DNA from: JBAOHV01 sp963714875
GTDB lineage: Bacteria > Actinomycetota > Acidimicrobiia > Acidimicrobiales > Microtrichaceae
Direction of reading: 5' to 3'
NCBI GenBank assembly: GCA_963714875.1
Contig: CAVQQI010000011.1
Location: 1,116,001-1,180,000 of the forward strand
Length of the DNA stretch: 64,000 bases
Shown here: one piece after another, positions 55,106-64,000 of the stretch
Layout of the letters: each line of letters starts with the position of its first letter
Numbering within the stretch: position 1 is the stretch's first letter
The notes under the pieces: generated by a model
What the model saw: the letters and a program-made list of their open reading frames with translations, nothing else
What the model was told of the DNA's origin: nothing
Databases searched by the model: none
Made by a program: the position numbers and the translations under genes

Positions 55106-57829
55106 TCAGCCGGTGTTGCGCAGTCCGCTGGCCACGGCATTGGTGCAGAGCAGCAGCGCTCTGTCGACCTGAGGATCCGAGGACCTGCGTGATCGTGTGA
55201 GGAGCTCGACCTGCACGGCGTTCAGCGCCGCAAGGTCACGATTGCGCACCTCCAGGGTCCGCCGCAGCAGCGGATGGTGCTCGAGCAGCTCGGACTCCTC
55301 GAGCAGCCACGTGACATGCCGTCGGGCCAGCGCATGCTCGGCCGCGATCCGGTCGAACACCGGGTGCAGCTCCGCCGGGCACAGGCGCTCCACGTAGCTG
55401 CGAGCAACGGTCAGGTCCGTCTTCGCGAGTGCCATCTCGACGTTGGACACGAACGTCGGGAAGAAGTGCCACTCGTCGAGCATCTCGCGCAGGCTCGCCT
55501 CGTGCCCGGCGGCGCGGGCTGCTTCCAGCCCCGAACCGACGCCGTACCAGCCGGGCACGATCTGGCGTGACTGCGTCCAGCCGAAGACCCATGGGATGGC
55601 CCGCAGATCGCCCAGCCCGGCGTCGGACTCGGTGGCCCGCCGCGCCGGCCGCGAGCCGATGTTGAGCCGCCCCATGACCTCGACCGGCGTGGATGCCAAG
55701 AAGTAGGCGACCAGGTCGGGATCGTCGACCAGATCGCGGTAGGTGCGGTAGGCAGAACCGGAGACCTCGTCCATGACCCCGTACCAGCGCTCGAGCACCT
55801 CTGGCGCGTGACGGGACTCGCGGTGCGCCACCGATGCCCGCACGGTGGCCGACAACGCCAGCTCCAGGTTGCGGCGGGCGAGCGACGGGATGCCGTACTT
55901 GTCCGAGATCACCTCGCCCTGTTCGGTGATCTTGATCTCTCCGTCGAGGGTGCGGAACGGCTGGGCCAGGATCGCAGCGCCCGTGGGCCCGCCACCCCTG
56001 CCGACCGTGCCACCGCGCCCGTGGAACAGACGGAGTCGCACACCGTGGCGGGCGGCGACGTCACGCAGCGCCTGCTGCGCCCGGTGGATCTCCCACAACG
56101 ACGTGGTGATGCCGCCGAGCTTGTTCGAGTCGGAATAGCCGACCATCACCTCCTGCACATCGCCACGGAGCGTGACGAGCCGGCGGTAGGCCTCGATCGA
56201 CAACAACTCGTCCAGGATCGGACCGGCCGCGCGCAGCTCGTCGACGGTCTCCAACAGCGGGACGAACCCGATGTCGGCGACGTCGCGATGCACATCGACC
56301 AGACCGGCTTCGCGTGCCAGCACGACCACCGCCAGGATGTCGTCCACGCCTCGGGTCATCGACACGATGTAGCTCTCGACCGCCTCACGCCCGTAGCGGT
56401 CCAGCGCCGTGCGGGCTGCGTCGAACACGCCCAGCACCTCTGCAGCGATGCCCGGGGCGGCACCGGCGCGGGCGACGAGGTGCCGTCGACCCTCGAGCTC
56501 TCGGAGCAGCCTCTGGGTGCGCTCGCCACGATCCAGCGAGCCGTAGGGCGGCTGGTCCTCGCCGATGCCCGAGTACATGGCGTCCAGTGCGTCGTGGTGA
56601 CGCTGGGCATGCTCTCGCAGATCCATCGTCGCCAGCACCAGACGCACGGCGGCCGACACCCGCAGGGTCCGCCGCACCACGTCGGCCACCACGACGTCGC
56701 CGACGTCGCTCGCTGCAGCGAGCAGCACGCCCAGGTCGTCGACCAGACCGACGCTGTCGGCGTAGTCCGAGCCAGCGACGTGCGGGGTCCCCGCCCGTGC
56801 CCGCTCGGCGGTGTTGCGCAACCGCTGGCGGATGTAGGAACACGCCAACCGGTAGGGCTCGTGGGCGTCGAGCACGCCGTAGGCACGTTCCACCTCGGGC
56901 AGCGCCGAGCGCCCCTCCTCGAGGAACCGCTCGAGTCGCTCGGGCACCGGGGCGAGCTCGCTCGACACGCTGAGCTCCTCGATCAGGGCATCCACCAGCC
57001 CGACCTGCACCTCGACCGCCTCCTGCACCTGCTGGTCCAGCACGGCGAGGGTGATCTGCGGGGTGACGAACGGGTTGCCGTCGCGGTCGCCGCCGACCCA
57101 GGTGCCGAACCGCACCGGGGCGAGTCGATCGGGCAGATCCAGCCCCTGCTCGTCGCTCAACGTCGCCAGGTCGTCGGCCAGGGCCGGCAACACATCGCGT
57201 GCCAGCGATGCCAGGAACGCCAGGTTGCTGGCCGCCTCGTCCCGGGGGGTCGGCTTGTCGTGGTGCAGCTCGTCGGTCTGCCACAGCAGGTCCACCAGCT
57301 CGGCCAGGCGTCGGTCGATCCGGCGCACCTGGTACGGATCACGACGCGGGTCTCGCCGGGACTCGAGCAGCTCGGCGATCTGGTGACGCTGGCGCAGCAC
57401 CGAACGGCGCTTGGCCTCGGTGGGGTGGGCGGTGAACACCAGCCGCACCTCGGTGCGGGCCAGGAGCGACTCGAGCTCCGAGCGATCGGCGCCATCGGTG
57501 ATCAGGTCCGCCACGGTGTGCCGCAGCGACCCTCGGAAGGTCCTGGCGCGCTCCGCCAACTCGTCGGCCCGGTGCACCTGTTCGGCGATGGTGGTGAGGT
57601 GGAGGTCGACGGCCAACGATCGGACCAGCACGGTCGCGGCGGCGACGTCGAGACCTGCCAGCATCTCGGCCAGGAGCACCGAGTCGTGCTGTGCTGCCCC
57701 GGACAACGACCGGACCCGTTCCATCAAGGATGCGACGTGATCACCCTCGTGTCGCAAGACGGTGTCGGTCAGGAACCCGCCGAGCAGTGTGACGTCGTCG
57801 TGGACCGGATCAGACACGCCGGGATCCAT
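55106..57829 (-). CDS. ppc: phosphoenolpyruvate carboxylase
   Basis: 907 residues, a normal-length PEP carboxylase that makes oxaloacetate. The catalytic His is in VFTAHPTEAKRRSVLR; WVGGDRDGNP, VMVGYSDSNKLGG, the FHGRGGTVGRGGGP loop and the C-terminal NTG end are all present. No frame break. It is alone, with an ATG start and AT-richer sequence just upstream. It ends 26 bases from the convergent protease gene. Its presence beside the acetate and oxo-acid genes fits an anaplerotic role. Confidence 0.97.
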   Translation of the reverse strand: MDPGVSDPVHDDVTLLGGFLTDTVLRHEGDHVASLMERVRSLSGAAQHDSVLLAEMLAGLDVAAATVLVRSLAVDLHLTTIAEQVHRADELAERARTFRGSLRHTVADLITDGADRSELESLLARTEVRLVFTAHPTEAKRRSVLRQRHQIAELLESRRDPRRDPYQVRRIDRRLAELVDLLWQTDELHHDKPTPRDEAASNLAFLASLARDVLPALADDLATLSDEQGLDLPDRLAPVRFGTWVGGDRDGNPFVTPQITLAVLDQQVQEAVEVQVGLVDALIEELSVSSELAPVPERLERFLEEGRSALPEVERAYGVLDAHEPYRLACSYIRQRLRNTAERARAGTPHVAGSDYADSVGLVDDLGVLLAAASDVGDVVVADVVRRTLRVSAAVRLVLATMDLREHAQRHHDALDAMYSGIGEDQPPYGSLDRGERTQRLLRELEGRRHLVARAGAAPGIAAEVLGVFDAARTALDRYGREAVESYIVSMTRGVDDILAVVVLAREAGLVDVHRDVADIGFVPLLETVDELRAAGPILDELLSIEAYRRLVTLRGDVQEVMVGYSDSNKLGGITTSLWEIHRAQQALRDVAARHGVRLRLFHGRGGTVGRGGGPTGAAILAQPFRTLDGEIKITEQGEVISDKYGIPSLARRNLELALSATVRASVAHRESRHAPEVLERWYGVMDEVSGSAYRTYRDLVDDPDLVAYFLASTPVEVMGRLNIGSRPARRATESDAGLGDLRAIPWVFGWTQSRQIVPGWYGVGSGLEAARAAGHEASLREMLDEWHFFPTFVSNVEMALAKTDLTVARSYVERLCPAELHPVFDRIAAEHALARRHVTWLLEESELLEHHPLLRRTLEVRNRDLAALNAVQVELLTRSRRSSDPQVDRALLLCTNAVASGLRNTG

Positions 57830-57967
57830 TCATCGAAGCAATCCATGGTGTCAGATTCCAGAATTGCATTTCTGCAGTCTCGTCGCCGAGGCACGCTCCG
57901 TCAACGGGCGCCGCGCCGGGTCGCCATCAGTGCAGCTGGCCGCTGACGGGTGCGATCGCCGACAACC

Positions 57968-59074
57968 TCAGGGTCGGATCGGCGCGGTCTCGGAGACCTC
58001 GGCCGCCACGATCGCTGTGCCGTCGCTCCAGGTGCCGTTGCCCCGAGGTTCAGCGACGACACCACCGCCGACCGCACCACCAGGACCGGCGACCGCTGCG
58101 GAACGCAACACATCCCAGGTCGCCCAGCAGAAGTTCCAGTCGTACGCATCGGCCTGCCCCGGGGCGGCGGCGCACACACCGTGCGCCGACGACAACGCCG
58201 GTTCCCCGTGGTCGTCTGGCCTGGTGAGCACCAGACGCTTGTTCTCCGCAGGGATGTGGCCGAGCATCGGGAACCATGCGTTGCAGCTGGAGTCGGCCTT
58301 GCCCGCCTCGGAGATGACGCCCTCGGCGCCGACGTGGCACTGCACCAGCACCGACGAGGGGATGCCGGCCATCGAGTCGTCCAGCGACGGTTCCCCCGCG
58401 CCGTTCAGGCCGCCGTCGTGGGGGTCGTCCAAGAAGATCACCCGCGGTTCGGGCAGGCCGAGCGCGACGTGGCGGTTGGCCAGATTCGCGACGATGACCC
58501 CGCCGAACGAGAAGCCGAAGTAGCTGGCACTGCCGAGCTCCGGCTGGACGCGTGCCGGGTCGGACTCCAGGTGTTCCAGGGCCCCGCGGATGCCGTTGAC
58601 CGCCGCAGTGACGCACGGTTCGATGTCGAACGGACCCGGACACGGTTCTGCCACGCCCGTCTGCCAGCGTGGGTAGATGACGATGCTGCCGGTGCGCACG
58701 GTGTGGCGGATGAACTCGTACATCGAGTCGTAGCCCGCGAACTCGTAGTAGCCGTGCAGCACGATCGCGACCGGCGCCGAGGCAGGTCGGGGGTCGGCCG
58801 GCTCGAACACGTACCAGGCGTCCGCGCCCGCACCGCCCGAACTGACCGACCATTCCCGGTGCGGCTGCTCACTGCCCCCTGGGCCCGAGGTCGGCTGCGC
58901 CGGCTGCGTCACCGCTGCTCCGGCCGGAGCGGCAACCGTCGACGGCGGCGTCGGGGGTTGCGGCGAATTGGTTGCCCTCGGGGTGGACGGCGTCGCGGCG
59001 GACGGTGACGATGGTCCGGCCGGGGACGACTCCTCGCTGCCGTCGCCAGCGCAGCCACCGACGATCACCACCAC
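57968..59074 (-). CDS. secreted lipoprotein, alpha/beta-hydrolase-like
   Basis: 368 residues. The N-terminus VVIVGGCAG fits a lipobox with Cys as the modified residue, followed by a Ser/Pro/Thr-rich linker to about residue 70. The rest is an alpha/beta hydrolase: VAIVLHGYYEFAGYDS and the nucleophile elbow GFSFGG. The family is unknown, perhaps a lipase or esterase. The signal peptide is short from GTG 59074; a one-base break may hide a longer one that starts near 59118 with basic residues. Confidence 0.78.
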   Translation of the reverse strand: MVVIVGGCAGDGSEESSPAGPSSPSAATPSTPRATNSPQPPTPPSTVAAPAGAAVTQPAQPTSGPGGSEQPHREWSVSSGGAGADAWYVFEPADPRPASAPVAIVLHGYYEFAGYDSMYEFIRHTVRTGSIVIYPRWQTGVAEPCPGPFDIEPCVTAAVNGIRGALEHLESDPARVQPELGSASYFGFSFGGVIVANLANRHVALGLPEPRVIFLDDPHDGGLNGAGEPSLDDSMAGIPSSVLVQCHVGAEGVISEAGKADSSCNAWFPMLGHIPAENKRLVLTRPDDHGEPALSSAHGVCAAAPGQADAYDWNFCWATWDVLRSAAVAGPGGAVGGGVVAEPRGNGTWSDGTAIVAAEVSETAPIRP

Positions 59075-59122
59075 GACGATGAGTGAGCAGCGCCGCCCGG
59101 CGTCGTGACGGCAACACCCGGA

Positions 59123-60061
59123 TCAGCGCCCGCCCGCGGCACCGCCGAGGTCGATCGACACGCCGGTCTCCTGCTCGGCCACCTGCCACAGCGCAGCGAT
59201 CGCGGCGTCGCTGCCAGGTCGGATCAGCGGCTTGAGCACCGGAGGGCCGTTGGTGGCGAACAGCGGCCCGTAGTAGCCGGCGCCGGGCGCGCCGGGGTCG
59301 GTCGCGGCCCGGAGCTGGCTCAGTGCACCCCGGTCGGTCGACATGCCCGTCAGCTGGACGAGCTTCACCGAGATCGCGCCGATCGGACCCGCCGCCCCCT
59401 GGGCATGGGTCGTGGTCTGCAGGTCCGAGTTGGTCAGTCCCGGCTGGGCCGACAGCGCCTTGGCGTCGACGCCCGCGCGGTCGAACTGCTGCTGCAGGCC
59501 GACGGCGAAGTGGCGCATCGCCAGTTTGGTCTGCCCGTACATCCGCCATGGGTCGTAGTTCTCGCTCATGTGCGGATCCGCGGGGTCGATCGGCCGACCG
59601 GTGTGCTGTGCGGTGCTCGACAGCATCACCACCCGCGCCCCGGGGGTGGCCACGATGGTGGGAAGGAGTCGGCCCACGAGTGCCCAGTGCCCCAGCACGT
59701 TGATCCCGAACTGCGTGTCGAACCCGTCGACGGTCGTGCTCTTGGGCACCGCCATCACCCCGGCGTTGCACATCAGGAGATCGATGTGGTCGTGCGCCTC
59801 GGCGATCTGTTCCGCTGCTGCTTCGACCGAGGCGAGGGACCCCAGGTCCAGCTCGACGATCTCGAGCGATGCCGTGGGGTGCTCGGCGAGGATCTCTTCG
59901 CGGGCGGCCGAGGCCTTGTCCTGATCGCGTGCCGCCATGACCACGTGCGCGCCCTTGCCGGCCAACGCCTTGGCCGAGGCGAGCCCGAGTCCACCGTTGG
60001 CTCCGGTGATCACCGCGACCTTGCCGCGTTGGTCGGGAATGTCGTTCACGTTCCAGGTCAT
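59123..60061 (-). CDS. SDR-family oxidoreductase, retinol-dehydrogenase/protochlorophyllide-reductase-like
   Basis: 312 residues. The cofactor motif is VITGANGGLGLASAKALAG, then LMCNAGVM, the catalytic Ser in VMLSSTAQHTG and Tyr/Lys in YGQTKLAM. Proteins of this type occur in many copies in actinobacteria and reduce lipid or steroid carbonyls. The substrate is unknown. ATG at 60061 starts 13 codons before the cofactor motif. Confidence 0.9.
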   Translation of the reverse strand: MTWNVNDIPDQRGKVAVITGANGGLGLASAKALAGKGAHVVMAARDQDKASAAREEILAEHPTASLEIVELDLGSLASVEAAAEQIAEAHDHIDLLMCNAGVMAVPKSTTVDGFDTQFGINVLGHWALVGRLLPTIVATPGARVVMLSSTAQHTGRPIDPADPHMSENYDPWRMYGQTKLAMRHFAVGLQQQFDRAGVDAKALSAQPGLTNSDLQTTTHAQGAAGPIGAISVKLVQLTGMSTDRGALSQLRAATDPGAPGAGYYGPLFATNGPPVLKPLIRPGSDAAIAALWQVAEQETGVSIDLGGAAGGR

Positions 60062-60148
60062 GGTCGCGAACCTACGACACGCGCGCCGGGTGCCGTCCGC
60101 CGGGGCGTCCGCATCCAGCCCGAAGGGCCGCACTGCTCCGGCAGGTGG

Positions 60149-61546
60149 TCAGGGGACCGCCGCCGCCGCTGCGTAGGCGGTCCGGATCGCGCCGCCGTCG
60201 ACGGTCGGGTCGGGCTCGGTCACCCGTGCTCGTCCCAACTGCCAGGCATCGGCGATGGCGGCGAACGCTGTGCCGGTCAGCACCGCTGCTGCCTGCACCG
60301 CAGCACCGCAGGCGACCAGCTCGTCGACGTACGGCACATGCACTGCGCGACCGGTCAGATCGGCCACGGCCTGGCGGTAGGCGCTGCTGTGCGCACCGCC
60401 ACCGATGAGCAGCACCCGGCCGGCTGCGGGCGGCAGTCGATCGGCGCCGGCGAGCAGGTTGCACACGACCCCCTCGATCGCTGCTCTGGCCAGTTGCTCA
60501 CGAGTCACGTCCGAGCGGAGGCCGCGCAGCGAGCCCGCGGCGTCAGGGAGGTTCGGGGTGCGTTCGCCGTCCAGGTACGGCACCAGCGCCAGCCCGCCGG
60601 AACCACCGACAGCGGCGGTCGCCAGCTCATCGAGACCAGCTGGAGTGACACCCAACAGTCGCGCCACCGCATCGGTGACCTTCGTCGCGTTCAGGGTGCA
60701 GACCAGCGGCAGGTACCGACCGGTCGCGTCGGCGAAGCCGGCGACCGCTCCCGTGTCGTCCGCGCTGGGGTGGTCGGCGACGCTGAACGCCGTGCCACTC
60801 GTTCCCAGGCTCAGCGCCAGGTCGCCGATGGTCAGTCCCAGCCCGAGGGCGGCAGCCATGTTGTCACCGGTGCCGGGCCCCACCACGGCGCCACGCCACT
60901 CCCCCGCCACCTCGGTCGGTCCGAGCACCCGAGGCAGCGCATCGCTCCACGACACCCGGTCGTCGACCAGCTCGAGCAGATCGGGGCGGTACCGCTCCTG
61001 GGACGGTGACCACCACCCGGTGCCCGATGCATCGCCGCGGTCGGTGCTGAACCCGCCCGTGAGACGGTGGGTGAGCCAGTCGTGTGGCAGCAGCACCCGA
61101 TGGAGACGATCGAAGGACTCCGGCTCGGTGCGGCGGAGCCACGCCAACTTGGTGATCGTGAACGCCGCGACCGGGACGCTGCCACATGCCGCCGCCCACG
61201 CTTCGGCCCCCAGCACCTCCACCAGGGCCGCTGCGTCGGTCGCCGACTCGGTGTCGTTCCACAATTTGGCGGGTCGGACGACCTCACCCGCAGCATCGAG
61301 GACGACCAGCCCGTGCTGCTGTCCCCCGACCGCGATCGCCGAAGGTCGGTGCGACGAGAACAGCCCAGCTGCTGACGCAGCCTCCTGGAACGCCACCCAC
61401 CAGCGCTCGGGGTCCTGTTCGCTGCGGGGCGGCGTCGTCGACGGGTGCGCCGCTCGACCCGACGCCACGAGCTCGCCGCTGTCGACGTCGCGGACCTCGA
61501 CCTTGCACGCCGAGGTCGAGGAGTCGACCCCAGCGACGAGCGGCAC
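60149..61546 (-). CDS. xylB: xylulokinase
   Basis: 465 residues, FGGY-family kinase. The phosphate loop is VAGVDSSTSACKVEVRD; IAVGGQQHGLVVLD and LWNDTESATDA bind xylulose; LSLGTSGTAFSVADHPSADD and LLIGGGAHSSAYRQA form the nucleotide site. It makes xylulose 5-phosphate for the pentose phosphate pathway. GTG at 61546 is 5 bases after the xylA stop, so the two are one operon. No frame break was needed. Confidence 0.93.
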   Translation of the reverse strand: MPLVAGVDSSTSACKVEVRDVDSGELVASGRAAHPSTTPPRSEQDPERWWVAFQEAASAAGLFSSHRPSAIAVGGQQHGLVVLDAAGEVVRPAKLWNDTESATDAAALVEVLGAEAWAAACGSVPVAAFTITKLAWLRRTEPESFDRLHRVLLPHDWLTHRLTGGFSTDRGDASGTGWWSPSQERYRPDLLELVDDRVSWSDALPRVLGPTEVAGEWRGAVVGPGTGDNMAAALGLGLTIGDLALSLGTSGTAFSVADHPSADDTGAVAGFADATGRYLPLVCTLNATKVTDAVARLLGVTPAGLDELATAAVGGSGGLALVPYLDGERTPNLPDAAGSLRGLRSDVTREQLARAAIEGVVCNLLAGADRLPPAAGRVLLIGGGAHSSAYRQAVADLTGRAVHVPYVDELVACGAAVQAAAVLTGTAFAAIADAWQLGRARVTEPDPTVDGGAIRTAYAAAAAVP

Positions 61547-61551
61547 GACCC

Positions 61552-62747
61552 CTACCGGGCGCCGAGCAGGTGCTCGAGCGCCAGCTGATCGATCCGCGTG
61601 GCTCCGTGTGACCGCGCCCCCTTGGCCTCCGCATCGACCTGCTCGAAGGCGGACTCGTCGGCGAGCAGGTCCTCGTAGGTCTCTCCCTCGGCCAGGGTCG
61701 GCGCCGACAACTCGGGCACACCTGCCTGCGAGGAGCGCCGTCTGCACCTCGGGATCGGCCCGGAACGCAGCGGCACGCTCCTTCAACAACAGGTACGTCG
61801 ACATGTTCGACGCCGCAGATGCCCACACCCCGTCGACCGCCTCGGTGCGCAACGGCTTGTAGTCGAAGTGCCGAGGACCGTCGTACGCCGGGCCGCCGCC
61901 GGGGCCGCCGTGTTCGAGCAGGTCGACCAGTGCGAACGCGCTCGAGCAGGTCGCCGTGACCGAACACCAGATCCTGGTCGAACTTCGGACCGTGCTGGCC
62001 GTTCAGGTCGATGTGGAACAGCTTGCCCTGCCACAGCGCCTGCCCGACGCCGTGCACCATGTTCAGGTTCGACATCTGCTCGTGGCCCACCTCGGGGTTG
62101 ATCCCCACGATGTCGCGGTGCTCGAGCGTCGAGATGAACGCCAGCGCGTGTCCGACCGTCGGCAGGAAGATGTCGCCACGGGGCTCGTTCGGCTTCGGTT
62201 CGAGCGCGAAGCGGATGCCGTAGCCACGGTCCTTGACGTAGCCCGCCAGCAGGTCGATGGCCTCCCGGTAGCGGTCGAGCGCTGCTCCGACGTCCTTGGC
62301 CAGGTCGACCTCGCTGCCCTCACGCCCGCCCCAGAACACATAGGTCGTCGCGCCCAGTTCGGCTGCCAGGTCCAGGTTGCGCATCACCTTGCGGATGGCG
62401 AACCGGCGTACGTCACGATCGTTCGCGGTGAACGCGCCCTCCTTGAACATCGGGTGCGTGAACAGGTTGGTCGTCATCATCGGCACGACCATTCCGGTGT
62501 CATCGAGCGCCGCCCGGAAGCGTTTCAGGCTGTGCTCGCGATCGGCGTCCGTGCTGGTGAAGGGCACCACGTCGTCGTCGTGGAAGGTCACGCCGTAGGC
62601 CCCGAGCTCGGCCAGGCGATGGACCGACTCGACCGGATCGAGCGGTGGGCGGGTGGCATCCCCGAACGGGTCACGTGCCTGCCACCCGACGGTCCAGAGT
62701 CCGAAGGTGAACTTGTGCTCGGCGCGAGGTGTCAGGGCGTCGGTCAT
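61552..62747 (-). CDS. xylA: xylose isomerase (frameshifted)
   Basis: About 395 residues, class I actinobacterial length. It opens FTFGLWTVGWQARDPFGDAT and shows GAYGVTFHDDDVVPF, the active-site His region NLFTHPMFKEGAF, YVFWGGREGSEVD, the metal ligand Glu in RFALEPKPNEPRGDI, and HIDLNGQHGPKFDQDLVFG. Two frame breaks follow: near 61940 (after GHGDLL) and near 61730. The frame then reopens and ends HLLGAR. It isomerises xylose to xylulose and sits directly before xylB. No xylose transporter or regulator is in the window. Confidence 0.93.
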
Positions 62748-62798
62748 GCGGCCGATTCTGCCAGCATCGGCCGCATCGCCGCCGGAGAGGTTCAAGTC

Positions 62799-63512
62799 AT
62801 GGGTCGGACCCACCGATCCTCGGCTGTGGCCCCGTTCCGAAGATTCCGTCCCATGTCCCACCCGACCCGAGCCGCCATGGTGGGCGCCGTGGCGTGCGTG
62901 ATGCTCGCCGGAGCCTGCACCCCACCTCCGCCCGGTGCGACCACCCGGCCGCCGCGCCCGACGCAGCAACCGGCGACGTCGGCCCAGGACCCCGGCCCGA
63001 TCATGGCAGCGTCACGCCTGAGCGCAGCCGAGCTGACCGCGTGGTTCTGGTCGCGACGTATCGCCGGTGCCCGACCTCCGGTCCCGGTGTCCGAGATCGC
63101 CCGCTACTTCATCGAGGAAGGCGCCCGGGAGGGGGTCGCCGGCGACGTCGCCTTCGTCCAGGCGATCCTCGAGACCGGCTGGTTCCGCTTCTCCGAGCGC
63201 ACACCGCCGCACCACAACAACTTCGCCGGCATCGGTGCGGTCGACGGCGGCTCGTCCTCCGCGGCGTTCCGCAGCGCCCGCATCGGTGTGCGCGCGCAGA
63301 TCCAGCACCTGCGGGCCTACGCCGACCCGACGACGACCTGTTCGAACTTCGCGACCGCCAGGGTCACCCCGCGTTGCCACCTGGTCACCCCCAAGGGCAA
63401 GAGCCCGAACTGGGCCGACATGGGTGCGGGCAACTGGGCCACGGACCCTGGCTACGCCACGAAGATCGCGACCCTGTACCGACAGGCGAGCGAGCACGCC
63501 CGCACCAACTGA
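62799..63512 (+). CDS. exported glucosaminidase-domain protein (cell-wall hydrolase)
   Basis: 237 residues. The N-terminal signal contains basic residues, a hydrophobic stretch and MLAGACTPPPPG; the Cys suggests a lipoprotein, but the lipobox is weak (Ala at -3). The mature part reads IARYFIEEGAREGVAG, FVQAILETGWFRF with the presumed catalytic Glu, HHNNFAGIGAV and YATKIATLYRQA, typical of glucosaminidase (LytG/FlgJ-type) folds that cut peptidoglycan. The start ATG has GGAGAGG before it; an ATG at 62853 is the alternative. Confidence 0.85.
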   Translation: MGRTHRSSAVAPFRRFRPMSHPTRAAMVGAVACVMLAGACTPPPPGATTRPPRPTQQPATSAQDPGPIMAASRLSAAELTAWFWSRRIAGARPPVPVSEIARYFIEEGAREGVAGDVAFVQAILETGWFRFSERTPPHHNNFAGIGAVDGGSSSAAFRSARIGVRAQIQHLRAYADPTTTCSNFATARVTPRCHLVTPKGKSPNWADMGAGNWATDPGYATKIATLYRQASEHARTN

Positions 63513-63601
63513 TCCGCTGCGCCACGTCGTCCGGTCGAACCCTCTCGCTCCCCGGGCAGCAGTACGCTCCCCGGACCAGAACGCGACCAACGGAGCCCCA
63601 C

Positions 63602-64000
63602 ATGACCACGACATCGATCACCGGCGTGACCGCGCTCGTCACCGGCGGCGGCAGCGGTATCGGCCTGGGCACGGCCACCCGCCTGGCCGCCGACGGGGCC
63701 CACGTGACGATCTGCGGACGCACCGAGGACAAGCTCGTCGCGGCGGTCGAGGCGATCGCCCCCACCGTCGGTGACGGCGGATCGATCCGCCACATCGCGG
63801 CCGACGTCACCGTCGAGGAGCAGATCGCCGCAGCGGTGTCGTTCGCTGCGGAGCCCACCGGCGGACTCGGCATCCTGTTCGCCAACGCCGGCGGGTCGTT
63901 CCACATGGGAGCGTTCCCCGACGCGGACGCCGAGGCGCTGCGCGCCACGGTGGATGTGAACCTGGTCGGCACCATGCTCTCGATCAAGCAGGCCGTGCCG
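63602..64000 (+). CDS. SDR-family oxidoreductase (partial, cut by window edge)
   Basis: The first 133 residues only. It has VTGGGSGIGLGTATRLAADG, ADV and ILFANAGGSFHMGAF, the standard cofactor and NAG motifs. The catalytic Tyr-x3-Lys lies beyond the right edge of the window. The function is not known. Confidence 0.88.
   Translation, partial: MTTTSITGVTALVTGGGSGIGLGTATRLAADGAHVTICGRTEDKLVAAVEAIAPTVGDGGSIRHIAADVTVEEQIAAAVSFAAEPTGGLGILFANAGGSFHMGAFPDADAEALRATVDVNLVGTMLSIKQAVP

Noticed and set aside
55808..57946. A 712-codon plus-strand frame opposite ppc
   Set aside because: Same reason; PEP carboxylase on the minus strand carries all catalytic motifs.

Overview
The window comes from a high-GC bacterium, almost certainly an actinobacterium. 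The evidence is a mycothiol-dependent formaldehyde dehydrogenase with its usual metallo-hydrolase partner, a JAMM peptidase of the Mec type, an RsrA-like zinc anti-sigma factor and several genes that resemble the mycobacterial dormancy set. A deep-branching lineage such as Acidimicrobiia is plausible, but that is inference. No tRNA, rRNA, CRISPR array or insertion sequence was seen. No stretch over 300 bases lacks a gene.

Layout. 1-3.7 kb: a partial mec-like gene, smpB, the mscR/metallo-hydrolase pair, the tmRNA gene ssrA and an HNH protein that abuts the tmRNA 3' end. 3.8-10.4 kb: a broken galM and a cytochrome bd set (a cydA lacking its N-terminal third, cydB, cydD, cydC). 10.4-22.1 kb: carbohydrate and redox genes (GH15, NDH-2, a GH63-like glucosidase, a GMC oxidoreductase, an MFS transporter, an SDR, glgX). 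Genes from about 1.5 to 22 kb carry many single-base frame breaks. They look like consensus errors, or much less likely real decay, because the protein stays recognisable across every break.

22-33 kb is a signalling region. It holds a FAD oxidoreductase, a cyclic-nucleotide-binding protein overlapping a metallo-beta-lactamase-fold hydrolase, a response regulator fused to a class III nucleotide cyclase, two overlapping sensor kinase genes, a single-domain receiver and a LuxR-type response regulator. The two kinases are damaged in opposite ways. The first keeps the phosphoacceptor His but has lost all ATP-binding boxes. The second keeps the ATP-binding boxes but has Asp in place of the His. They look like an obligate complementary pair. 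The first also carries a recent in-frame 354-bp duplication of its membrane region.

33-38.9 kb: a DapB-like reductase, a PAP2 phosphatase, an ECF sigma/anti-sigma pair, a glycine-rich protein, a nucleotidyltransferase plus small partner (possible toxin-antitoxin) and a membrane-anchored alpha/beta hydrolase. 38.9-57.8 kb is a stress or energy island: one long minus-strand operon (acyl-CoA synthetase, E1 alpha, E1 beta, E2, acyl carrier protein, DnaJ/CbpA, CbpM, flavodoxin), then a cation P-type ATPase, a CBS-domain membrane protein, an erythromycin-esterase-like protein, a phosphoribosyltransferase-hydrolase fusion, a DUF6629-like membrane protein, a site-2 protease with CBS domains and PEP carboxylase. 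Its content recalls the DosR dormancy regulon of Mycobacterium tuberculosis. 57.9-64 kb: a lipoprotein hydrolase, an SDR, xylB/xylA, a secreted glucosaminidase-like protein and a partial SDR.
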